DNA of 64,000 nucleotides from Ciborinia camelliae (Eukaryota; Ascomycota; Leotiomycetes; Helotiales; Sclerotiniaceae): the NCBI GenBank assembly GCA_025890175.1, contig JANPYM010000013.1, positions 130,673-194,672 on the forward strand. The letters are read 5' to 3'. Below are positions 53,048-64,000 of the stretch, piece by piece. The position numbers and the translations under genes are program-made. The notes beneath the pieces are model-generated. The model ran no database searches and was not told where the DNA came from. It saw only the letters and a program-made list of their open reading frames with translations. Positions within the stretch are counted from its first letter, which is position 1. Each line of letters starts with the position of its first letter.

Positions 53048-56000
53048 CAAACTTATAGATTCCTTCCGTCGTAGGTGAGGATTTGCCGTTTTGTCTCGAC
53101 GATGTGTTGAGGACGTCCGTCAAGAAATGACAGGCGGGCAATCGAAGCAAAGGCAAAATGCTCTTGCTGAGATTAAAGACGATGGAGGTAGCCACGCGAC
53201 TATGGAAAAGAGAGAGAATAAAGTCGTTTCCCCAGAACTTGATGTATATTTAAAATCTAAACAATCGTCGTCATAGGGGTCTTAATTCGTAGGTGGGAGA
53301 AGGGAGATTCGGGAGGTTGTATTATTTTCCTTTCGAGATTGTGCCCCCTTCTAAGAAAGTGATGATATTGAGATTGTAAGTGTGGTCTATGTATTGGTCC
53401 CTCGCTATTCTTTAATTCCGGACCATAGAAATTCGTATTGAAATTGAAGAGTGGAGAAAAAAAAGGTCCCAGGGAACTCGTTGCTTGAGAATCGACGGTA
53501 TATTTACGAGTTTCTGCTCTGCTGTATGAACGTATGCACGTATGAACATATAAGAAGAATTATTCCCCTTCTTTTTTAGAAAATGTTCGATTTGAATGAG
53601 TGAGAAAGTAATTTGGTTGGGTAGAAAGAGAATTGGGAATTGGGAAGATTTCGCTTTGTTCTCAAAGTTGTACCACTCTACACACTTTTCATACAATAGA
53701 GTGAGTGCGTGAGTGAGCGAGGTACTGTAGTGGGAGGAGTAAAGCAGCACTTTTGACTTTAGATGCTGGATGGGTGGCTTCCTCGATTAAAATGGGACAC
53801 TAATAAGCATTCATGGTCATGTACGGTCTGGCAATGGAAGCAACAACAGTGTGAGGAAAGAGGCAAGAGGTGAGAGGTGAGAGGTGAGATGAGAGGGAGG
53901 TGGTAATAAGACGAGAAGGAAGTAATGGCTTAAGAATTGCCCTTTCCCTTCGCTTTCCCTTATATTCAATACCTATTCTCCTATCTCAAGAAGTCAAGGG
54001 TTAATATATGATTCGCTAACTACCTAGGTACATATACCGGTACTCTATTCAAGTAGGTAGGTAGGTATTCCGTATTGATTTGATATATATTGACTTCACA
54101 AATAGCAATTATCATCGGTGAATCAATTGAATGTACATTAATAAAGAGTCTTGTGTGAGGATATTACCTATTCATAGTACGATATTCAATTCAACCTTAG
54201 AAGGTAATGAACGAGGAGATTGTACCTGCTTTTCATTTATATATACTGTACTAGGTTGATATACATCCATTCATCTCATCCCTCTCATCATACCATACGG
54301 GTAATTCTTATTAGACTACGGAGTGCCTAGGTACGTACATACTGTATTGCTCACTTGCACGAGTACATGAACGCCTACCTTAGGTATTGTAGGATTTATT
54401 CACAACATTAGTTCACTGCTGGTGGATTTGTTCATAACATAACACAGCATGCCCAGTGTGCAGAATCCCCTACTCAAAGCACCAGTACCGCACTGGATGT
54501 ATACCAGCCCTGGAGGTGTATGATACGAGCAATAAGAATAATGGCCAAAGCTAAAAATCCAATAGCCAAGTCTCGTCTACTGACTTCTTGCCCCAACTAC
54601 TCAAACCTTACCTCGTGCCCATTCATAACCTCGGAAAATATAATTTCAATTCCCTAGGTTTGTAAGCCTTCTCCTTTTGTTTGACCATCTAGCTAGCCAT
54701 TCACATCTCAAGTAATACTGTGTGTGATTGTGTGACCTCAATATAGATATGTGCCCACCCAAATTGCATCACATCACAAATCCCCAGTCCAGCATAGATA
54801 TCTCCGCATGGGTACAAAGAAGTTTCCAGTTCTTCCAAGGGTGCTTCTTCGCTGGTACTAAATGTACTTTTGTAGAGTACATGCTACATACAGGAAGGAA
54901 GGAGTTGGAAGAAAACGATTACGAGTAACAAGTTGGTTGGTAACTTAGTTGTATACCTAGGTAAAGTAAGTTTCAGCCCTGGAGAGAGACTCATTCCTTT
55001 GAGGGGCCATTCTCATTCAGCTCCTCTATCCAAAAGCTTCATCACATCACGATACCCCCATATCATGAATTATTAGACGTAAGTGCGGTACGGTAGTACC
55101 TTGTGCTAGTTACCCATGTGCATACTATGTGTGGGCTGTATAACGAGGTAGCTTTTAGGTCCCAGTGCGGTGCATTGCAGTGAGCCTGTCTGTGGTGTTC
55201 TTGCGCCGTGCGGGTATCTTGTAAGATGATAATCCTCGGGATATCACACTTTACTCCTCCTCTCTTCAAGGAATCCGGAATCATCAGTCTGACACGAGGT
55301 GGAATTTACCTCGCGGTACAGCTTATGAGAAATTAAGCCAACTTGACGCCATGAAGTGTATTATGTGGAAGGAAAACCGAGAGGAAATCCATCCAATGCC
55401 TAGATGGGTATGATATTATTGACATGAGAAAACGGCCTAGACAAATCCAACAGATCTAGGTATATAGATATAAATATAAATCCATCCACCTTTTATGAAT
55501 TCCCTACCTAGCTACATGCCTAGCTAGTCCTGTATTTAATATATTATTATTTAAGACCATTTGTTCTCCTGGTTCATTCTAATAGAACCCCGCCTGCAGG
55601 GCTTAACCATAATCCTTATTAATACATCCGAGACGAAGGGGTTCAGACTTCGCCTTTCTCGAATCTCGATTTCTCAATTCCCCATTATTCAATCATTTTA
55701 ATCTATTATAATTTAGAGATGATGTTTCTCAAACCGTTCATTATACTCCGTACACCTCCTCTCCTCATACCATTGACTGAAAGCTCTTCGAAGATTAAAC
55801 TTCCGGGATAATAAGGTAGGTAACCACAAGTCAAGAGTCAAGAGTCAATAATATGTATCAAAATATTGGTACCTCCTTAATCTTCGACCTTGTTGACCTC
55901 GGGGAATTCTGGAAAAGTCTGAAATGATATAAAAGACAAAGGAGTATTTCTTTCCAACATTTATCATTGTCCTTCTAATCTCTATTCAAATTTAATCTCC

Positions 56001-57750
56001 TTGAATCTCGAAAGATTCTGGAATCTTTCCGATATGATCCATCAAACTACCCCGTACCCGTACCCGATATCCTTCCAAAGAATATTCCTTTGTTTCGATA
56101 ATTATGAATACCTGGTAGGCAGATAATGAATGAATTCTTTGAAAGACTATTGAACCATCAGTTCTCTCAAAAGAAATCTGGGGGAAAATGGCACAAGCTC
56201 ACTCTCCTTACTATTGTCCACCCTTTTCCTTTGAGAAATCCTATTACCTACCTACCTAATCAGTTAAATGAATACATTGTTCATTTCCCTGCTCTACCTT
56301 CCCTTCCCTCCCGAGTTCTCCCTCACTCATGTCGCCAGAAGTCTAGATGTAGATGATAAACTCCAAACGCAAAAAAGAATCAAGATATTATTCCATCCAT
56401 TATCCCATTCCATTTTCCATTATTTATGATTGATTTACCTATCCATCCCGTCCGTCACCGTGGTACGTGTTAGCTAGCGTACCGGGGATTTATACTTCCT
56501 GACAGCGCGAATACATTAACCCTAAGATGTCAAAACGCAACAAAGGGTTTATGTTTACGCCACAATGGGATCCTCTATAACCGTCAGGGTCCTTTCTATT
56601 CTAGGTAACTTCTTTGAAGATCTTCCGAGGCTTACTTGCTCTTTTCTTTTCTTCTTCATAAATGCATATGACCGGGGACCGGGACCTTCAAGTGCCGACA
56701 TGTGGATGTATGTATGGATGGATACTGTACATACTTCCTTTATATATTAGAAATCTGATATATCATACATACATACGGATACAGTACTCAACATGATTAC
56801 ATACAATACTACCTAGATACCTATGTATATATGCCGGTCACATTTTCTCAAGTCCCTTTTAATCTCTGCTCAACTCAACTAATTACTTTCTTCTTCCGCC
56901 TTTCTTCCATACCTAGGTATCTAGACTCACTTCTCGTCGTCTTTTCTTCATTTGATAGAACAAAGCTTTGGAATCATTCCTTCCGCCCATAACTTATCGT
57001 ATCACCTACCTAGAATACCAGGGATTCGATGAAGAAACTCAATAAATTCAATCATACGACACCTACCTGATGATATCTTCCCATTCCAAACCATGAAGGT
57101 TATTCTTGGGCCTTGGCACTCCTCCTTAATCTTCTCTTCTCCTTGCTGTCCACTGCCCTCTGCTCATTAATCACAACACCCCTCGGTTTCGAATCTCGAA
57201 TCTTGATGTTGAATGCTCAATCTATACGATATCACCCATACGATATCTCTAATCATTCTCTAAAAATCCCTATTGCATACATACATACCTACAATATATT
57301 CAAGTTTCATCTCAACTTAACTCATACAGTACCACCCATCCCTTAACATCCTTAACATCCCAATCCAATTAAACTACAAGATACCATAACATACACACAC
57401 ACATACATACATACATACATACATAGGTACTTACCTAACAACACCTGGGCAATAATACATTAATAATCCCTAAACATCTACCTATCTAGCATCTAACATC
57501 TACACATTTTCATTTTCCCTTTCTTCAACCTCGAACTTTTCATAATCCAATGCAATCCAATCCAATCCAATAAATATTCCTTCTCTCCTCTTCCCTCTCT
57601 TCTCTTCTCTCCTCTCTTTCCTCTCCTCTAATCATCATCATCATCATCTATCTCCCCTCAAACATCAAACATCAAACATCAAGCCTCCCAGCCCACTCCA
57701 ATCCAATCCAATCCAATCCCATCCAATCAGTTCCCACATCGAATTTCCAA
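53048..57750. other. Gene-free region, left part of an 11-kb desert
   Basis: Begins with the promoter region of the nucleotidyltransferase gene (a 61-codon + strand frame at 53091-53276 has no recognisable content). GAGAGGT repeats lie near 53870-53890, TACATA repeats near 57405-57423 and AATCC repeats near 57550-57570 and 57700-57720. CCTAGGTA palindromes recur throughout. No coding or RNA gene signal was recognised. Confidence 0.6.
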
Positions 57751-59640
57751 GGCGCCTGCACCTACACCTGCATCTGCACCTGACATACACACAAACGCTC
57801 TCTTTCTCTCTCTCTCTCTCTCTCCCGCTTTGGCTTTTGGCTTTTGGCTTTTGGCTTTTGGAATTGGGACCCGGACCGTGACTGGGACTAGGACTGGGAC
57901 TAGGACTGGGACTGGGTCTGGGTCTGGGTCTGGGACATCATTTATGATTTATGATTTCCAGTTATCTTTATCTTTGTTGATTTATAAATGGGTTGATGGA
58001 TGGATGGGTTGGTTAATGAATAAAAGAGTAGATAGACTGATTGGTTGATGGATATATATATATGAATTAGAAATTGAATAGAATATAATATACATATACA
58101 TATATGTACACAAACAAATAAACAGACAAACAAATTTATAAGGTTCTCTCTCATTCGCTCGATATATTCACATATAAGGGTTGGAAATATCGATATGGTA
58201 TCCGAACCCCCCTTTCCCCCTTCTTTTTTTTTCTTGAAAGAATGAATGGATGGATGGATGAATGAATGATATATATATACATATCTACCTACCTCCCTCC
58301 CTCCATGCCTCCCTCTCTATATACCCAGAAACCAAATCAAAAACCCAACTATATAAAAACTTCCTACTTCAAAAACTATTTCTTTCTTTCTCTCTTTTTT
58401 TTTCCTTTTTTCGTTATCTTGCTTGTTATATATGTATCTATATATACATTTATATATCTATCTATCTACTTACAAATATATATATATAAGAATCAATTTC
58501 CCGAATATTCATAGATGGGGAAATATATTTATATCTAGGTATTTATTTATCTTTTTGTGAATTTTTTTTGGGGGGGGATGGGGATTGGGATTTGAGTTAG
58601 ATATTGAGTTGAATATTGGTATGTTGAATTTTGGGGGGGGGGGGGGGAATTGTGAATGATGATGATGGTGGTGGTGCGGATTTTGTTAATGACGCGGTTA
58701 ATGTTAATGGAGAGGTTTGATTATGATTATGATTACTTATGTGTCTTATATCTTATTCTATCCTATCTATATTCTATATCCCATATCCTCTCATTATGTT
58801 TTGTACTTTCTTTCTTTACCTAATTCCCTCCCCTCTCCTCACCCCATTCTCTCTTTTCTCCTCTCCCACCCCCACCCCCAAAGACCCCCTTATCAACTTT
58901 CTGACAATCATAATAATCTTATTTTAACCTTTCCAACCCTCCTTATTCTCTTTATTATCCTTACCCTCCTTACCCTCCTCACCCTTCTCACCCTCCTCAC
59001 CCTTATCCTCCTTACCCTTTTTACTCTTCTTACCCTTCTTACCCTCCTTACCCTTCTCCTTTCTCAAACAACATCCTCTCCTCCCCGCCAATCCGTCCAT
59101 TCCCCTTCAATCGATTCAATCCATCGCACCTCATTGTTCACTACTCACTCCTCACTCTTCCGCATATCTATCTATATTTTGCCAAGGTACTGGGATTATG
59201 CGGGTGGTTTGTTTTGTGTTTTGTTTTGGGGGAGGGGGGAAAGATGGAGAGACTCTGTTAAACCTAACCCTTTTTGGGGGGGGGGGAATTCTTATATTGA
59301 ATTTGAATTTGAGTTGAATTTGAATTTGAGTTGAATTTGAATTTGAGTTGAATTTGAATTTGGATGATAAGATTGGTTCCGGTTTTAGAATAGTCGTTAT
59401 ACCTACTTACTATACTTAAAGTTTTCTTTGCAATATGACACACTTCCTCACCCCCTTCCCCAAACGTTCCCTCACTCCCTCCCCTCACCTCTCCCCCCCC
59501 CAAAACCCAAAAACATCCCCTCTCAATCTTCCCCTCTCAATCTTCCCCTCTCAATCTTCCCCTTTCAATCTTCCCCCCTCAATCTTCCCCCCTCAATCTT
59601 TAGCACTTAAGTAAAGCACTTAAGTAAAATACTTACACTT
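57751..59640. repeat. Succession of microsatellites and homopolymers
   Basis: In order: CACCTG repeat (about 57758-57782), (CT)n (57799-57824), TTTTGGC (57828-57862), GGGACT/GGGTCT (57868-57935), (AT)n and CTAT arrays (58262-58490), a run of 15 G at 58633-58647, CTTACCCTC-type repeats (about 58960-59060), a 17-bp GAATTTGAATTTGAGTT minisatellite (about 59297-59362), and a 14-bp CAATCTTCCCCTCT minisatellite (about 59516-59600). No gene. Confidence 0.75.
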
Positions 59641-59944
59641 ACCTCCTAATCAACCATCGACCTTACTCTCTTCGATCCCTCGTTTTCTTCCCTTCACACT
59701 TCTTTTATATGTTTCGGATGTGTTTTTGTTTTTTTATTTTGATTCTTTGCCAAAAAGGATGGATGGAGGTAAGGGATTTTGAGCATGGGCATACAAATGG
59801 GTATGGATATGGATATGAATATGAATATAGGAAAGGATATACAGAAAAAAATTATATACGCATTTTATCTCTAGGGTATATTTTGTTGGTGTGTTGGTGG
59901 CGATGGGATTACAGAGTTTGCGGGGGAGTTGGAGTTTGAAGTTT

Positions 59945-60089
59945 GAGGGGGGAGGAGAGGAGGGAGAGGAGAAAAAAGAAAGGAGAGAAGGGAGAGGAGA
60001 GGAGGGAGAGGAGAAGAGGGAAAGGAGAGGAGAAAAAGAAGAAAAAGGAGAAAAGAAAAAGAAAAGGAAAGAAAGGAGAGAAGAGGAAA
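59945..60089 (+). repeat. Uninterrupted 145-bp purine tract
   Basis: Every base from 59945 to 60089 is A or G on the + strand, mostly GGAGAGGAGA and GAAAAAGAA blocks. Homopurine mirror-like tracts of this kind can form triplex DNA. It explains the long highly charged open frames seen on both strands here. Confidence 0.9.
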
Positions 60090-63060
60090 TTTGATGTTGG
60101 GGGATGGATTGGATGGATTGGGTTGGATGGAGATGGTGAGGGGAAAGAGTTTCCTTGAAGAGAGGAATTGAGTTTTAATTTCTTCTTCTTCTTCGCCTTC
60201 TTCTTTTGGAGGAGGATAGAATGAGATATAGTGGATTCATCCTTTCCTCCCTCCCTCCCTCCTCCCAACGATACAATATAAAACTAAACTAAACAAGATG
60301 AATCAAGACGAGATGAGAAGACAACCAAGGTAAGGTAACGAAATAACATACGTACAACGAGACGCATGGCACGGCACAGGGAAACGATCAAATAAAGTGG
60401 TTCAAGTTGGATCATCTGTATATATTTGGGAAAGGAAAGGAAAGGGAAGGGACTGAGGGGATTGAGATTGGATGGGATGGTGGATGATGGATTGGGGTTT
60501 TATATTTATTACTTCTATATCTATCTAGTATATATATAAAAGGAAGGAAAAGATGAAGGAAAAGATGAAGGAAAAGATGAAGGAAAATAAGTCATGAGAG
60601 AGGAAAAGGAAAAAGAAAAAGGGATATTCGCTTATCTTACCTATTTGATTGATATTAATACCTATAAATACCTACCTATCTACCTATCTACCTACGTATC
60701 TAATATTAAATAAATAGATAATCTATATACCTACTAGATACCTAGATAGATATAGATAACCTATCTACTACCGACCCGATCGATAAAGGGGGGGAGAGGG
60801 GAAGTACGTTGACCTCTTTATCTAGTATCTCTCTATCTAGGTCGGGTATCTATATACCTACATACATAAATCCCTTCCTTCCCTTCCTTCTCTTTCTTTC
60901 TTTCCCCTAATTTCCTCCAACTCCAAGAAAACAAAACAAAAAAAGTAAGAAAGAAAGAAGAAAGGATATACATAACGGACTTAAAGTATAAGTACCTAAC
61001 TTAGATATATCTTTTTTCATCCTTTTCCTCTCCCTCTCCCTTTCTCTCTCCCTCTCCCTTTCTCTCTCCCTCTTCCCCATAACATGTCACGGCAAATACC
61101 TACCTACCCATCTACCTAGAGTAAAAATCGAATCCTTATCCACAAATCTAGAACCTCAACTTGAATACCTCAGCATCGTCCTACAAAAAGTGATCGTTTT
61201 AAGATAGATAGATATATCTTATCTAAGGTATATCTATCTACCTTATTATTCCTGTTTATGGATGAGTAGATATTTTGGTTAAATATTTTGATATTTATGT
61301 AGGTGTGATAAATGTAAGGATGAATATCTTTTGTAATTAGATATTTAATTTTTTGGATATATATGTGTGTATATATAGGTATATATATGTATGTATGTAT
61401 ATAGATATATAGGTAAGGTAGATAAGGTAGATAGAAAATTACAATCCTATAGATTTATATATAAATAATAGAAAAAATAAATCGGGTTCTTTTTATCCAT
61501 CTATTAATCCCATCCAACCCCCCTCCCCCCAAAAAAATTAACTATATCTCATCTCGGAATCGCATTGCATTGCATTGGATCAGATCAGATAGGAGTATCG
61601 AGAACTTCCTTCCCTCTTTTCTCTTTCATTCTTTCATGATTTACATTACATACCATACATGATTCATCTAGATCCAGATACAGATCCAGATATCATATCA
61701 TATTATATCCATCTCATCCTATCCCGAGACTGACTGACTGTTGTCTTGATCTTGATCTTGATTTTGATCTGGAGAAAATAGACAAGACAAGACAAGGATT
61801 AGGATGTATTGGATTAGCCGCACATAGCGCCCATAGCGCCTCGCTCCCATTATAGAAAATTGGGGACGGAATTTGGTACTGAGTGATTTGATGCATGAAT
61901 AGATGGATTGATTTGATAGGTAGGTAGTTAGGCCTTAGAATTTAGGAATTAGAATTTAGGAATTAGGATTTTATATTATATAGAGGTCATTTTAAAAAGA
62001 TGAAGATCAGTGCCGCGTACCTATATATATATATATATATAGTAGGTATAGATGAATACCTAGGTAATGATTAAAGACCCAAGAGGACCTTGATTGAGAG
62101 AGGAAAGATGTATTAGATTAGTTATTCCTGATTAATTAATTAATACCTACCAAAGCTTTAATAAAGAAATCATTCTGTTTTGGGCATCTTATATATAAAA
62201 TATAAATGGGGTAGAATGTCTGGGATTTCGAAGTGATGGATGGATTGGATGCCTTGGAAACATCATCTAGAACTAAGGTTCTGTCTATGTTACCGGATGG
62301 ATTTAGATAGGTAGGTAGGTAAAAATCAATGATGAATAAGGCTGAATGGAAAATAAAATTCTATCTCACTCATTCTTCATGAAGAAAGTCATACATACCA
62401 CTGAAAATCCTGTTTATATGAAGAATCAGCCTTATTACCTATTAGCATCTGGAAAGGTAGGTAGGTAAGGTCTAGTAGGTAGGTCATAATAATACTTATC
62501 AACCATTTTTCCCCGGTACAAACCTATCTACCTAAGGTATCTATCTATCTATCTTCATGTCATGTCATGTCATATCAAGAGCAGGAGGGATGGATGAGGA
62601 GAGAAAAGTTCGTACAACCACCCCCCCTTCTTTCGTCGATCCCATTCGTTGGTTGAGTGCGGAATATCAATCATGACCAAAATCAATCGAAAATCCTGAT
62701 GTGCCATTCATCCATCCATATCTTGATATCTTGATATCTTGATATCAATGATCAATGATCAATGATCTTCATACCCATACCCATAAGCATCACCGCGTTA
62801 TCGATATCGATTTTAAAAAGTGAGGTGTGAAGAATAGGTAGGTAGGTACCTAGGTATTGATCCAAGAAATAAAAGTGGAAATATAAAGGATGGGAGAGAG
62901 AAAGTTCAGTACTGGTAGATGTTTTTCTTTTGGATGAACAATTAATTCATTACCTTCCTTAGGTACCTGTAGCTACCTACCTATTGGTACCTTATTGGTA
63001 CTGTCCTCGAATATATGAATAGATTTTATGTTACGGAAACCAGCGGTTTGGTAATTGGTA
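60090..63060. repeat. Gene-free, TAGG/ATCT microsatellite-rich stretch
   Basis: Contains CTTCTT repeats (60180-60205), AAGGAAAAGATG repeats (about 60541-60586), CTACCTAT arrays (about 60670-60700), TCCCTCTCCC repeats (61025-61075), TATATGTATG arrays (61380-61400), GATCTTGATTTTGATC repeats (about 61745-61770), (AT)n at 62022-62041, and a CTTGATAT/ATCAATG tandem at about 62722-62768. No coding signal. Confidence 0.65.
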
Positions 63061-63170
63061 CCTAGGTAGGGAGGTAGGTACGTACCTTTTTATATATAGA
63101 ACTGCTAGGTATAGATACCTAGGTAGGTACATACCTGGCTGGGTAGGTAGGTACCTACCTAGGTAGCACT
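63061..63170. repeat. Dense TAGG/CCTA palindrome cluster
   Basis: Within 110 bp, CCTAGGTA, AGGTAGGTACGTACCT, ACCTAGGTAGGTAC and TAGGTAGGTACCTACCTAGGTA occur as nested inverted repeats. The same motif is scattered over the window, but this is its densest cluster. Confidence 0.75.
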
Positions 63171-63279
63171 ACAAATCGTTAGGGAGGAAGCATTGACACA
63201 ACGATAATAGAGGGATTTAGCAAAATTTCCACGCTAGCTAACTCTAACGCTATACACTAATTTAATGTAATCCCGCGCA

Positions 63280-64000
63280 ATAAGCTATCATTAATTTAAT
63301 ATAATATAATATTGATTAATATTTCAATTTATTATCAAAATTTGTATTTAATAAATATTGTATTTTTAATTAATATCTAAAATAATAAATTTTGAAAATA
63401 TACTTTTTTTAGTAATTGTATATATTATTATTATAATTATCGATAATCTTAATTATAAATATTAACAATATTTTTTTTATTAATATTAATGTAATACCCT
63501 TAATTTAAAATTAATATTATTAGAAAATATCTTTAAACTCTTTTAATTCCAAATACCAAAACTATTACAATTAATATCTTTATTTTAACTTTATTTTATT
63601 ATCTATAAAGAAAAGGTTATTATTAATCCTATTACTATTTTTGCAATAATATATATATAATTATATTATCCAATTCGATTAACTACTTTTACAAATATAT
63701 TCAGAAAAAGCCTTAATTAGTTTTTTATAATATTTAATAATATTTATATATATATTATTATACATTTTAAAAAAATATTATAATAGCATTTTCAATTTTA
63801 AAATTATTAATGTTTACAAAAATTTATTATTAATATAAAATTTATTATTTTTAGAATAAATTATATATATAATTTTATAAATAATATATTCAAAAAAATT
63901 TATTATCCAAAAAAAAAGTATTATAATTAAAAAGCTATATATTTTAAATATAAACATACACATAAACTAATATAATAAACAATAATTATTCCTAATCTTT
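63280..64000. repeat. Extremely AT-rich block reaching the window end
   Basis: From about 63280 to the end, G and C are rare; long stretches contain only A and T, with TAATATTAAT-like motifs. No open frame of note. Such blocks in filamentous ascomycetes usually represent transposon remnants altered by repeat-induced point mutation. No telomeric repeat is present. Confidence 0.75.

Noticed and set aside
58717..59334. 205-codon + strand frame with Leu-Thr-Leu repeats
   Set aside because: Arises from the CTTACCCTC repeat array; no protein-like composition outside it.
59891..60268. Highly charged Glu/Lys/Arg frame and its Ser/Phe/Pro-rich reverse
   Set aside because: Both are consequences of the 145-bp purine tract.
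63280..64000. Telomere or centromere at the window end
   Set aside because: No TTAGGG array is present, and an AT-rich block alone cannot be told from a mutated transposon remnant.

Overview
This window reads as nuclear DNA of a filamentous ascomycete. Genes are split by short introns of 48-76 bp with GTAAGT-type donors and CTAAC-like branch points. The gene families are typically fungal: RTA1-like protein, an aquaglyceroporin with a very long N-terminus, MYND and SET/TPR proteins, GH18 chitinase, half-zinc-cluster regulator. Intergenic DNA is saturated with TAGG/CCTA repeats and ACCTAGGT palindromes, and AT-rich tracts look eroded by C-to-T mutation. The style resembles Helotiales (Botrytis/Sclerotinia-like), but that placement is an inference. 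There are no rRNA genes, CRISPR arrays or bacterial-type operons, and I recognised no tRNA.

Layout. 1-11 kb: GC-rich haloacid-dehalogenase-like gene; amino-acid permease and FAD-dependent amine/amino-acid oxidase arranged head to head around a GATAAG cluster; RTA1-like membrane protein. 11.7-15 kb: two divergent paralogues of an unrecognised family with identical intron positions, separated by a diverged tandem repeat. 15.5-20.2 kb: a MYND plus pRiA4b-ORF3-like gene with a broken frame, a C2H2 protein, a doubtful small spliced gene and a small two-helix membrane protein. 20.6-30.5 kb: type II membrane glycosyltransferase-like protein, aquaglyceroporin, AhpC/TSA-like protein, secreted GH18 enzyme. 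32-41 kb: three Nudix hydrolases of different subfamilies (two tail to tail), an aspartic protease pseudogene, and a SET/TPR gene that looks damaged at both ends. 41.18-41.68 kb: an AT-rich inverted-repeat element (MITE-like). 42.7-53 kb: a membrane-anchored half-zinc-cluster protein and a Cid1-type nucleotidyltransferase.

53-64 kb holds no gene I can support. It is a desert of microsatellites, a 145-bp pure purine tract and dense TAGG palindromes, ending in an extremely AT-rich block from about 63.28 kb.

Possible functional links: the permease/oxidase pair looks like a nitrogen-source uptake and catabolism module under GATA-factor control. The Nudix enzymes share nucleotide-sugar/ADP-ribose or nucleotide clean-up chemistry but do not form an obvious pathway. 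The strongest candidates for something undescribed are the divergent paralogue pair at 11.7-15 kb with the repeat array in its shared promoter, and the membrane-anchored half-zinc-cluster protein at 42.7-45.3 kb.
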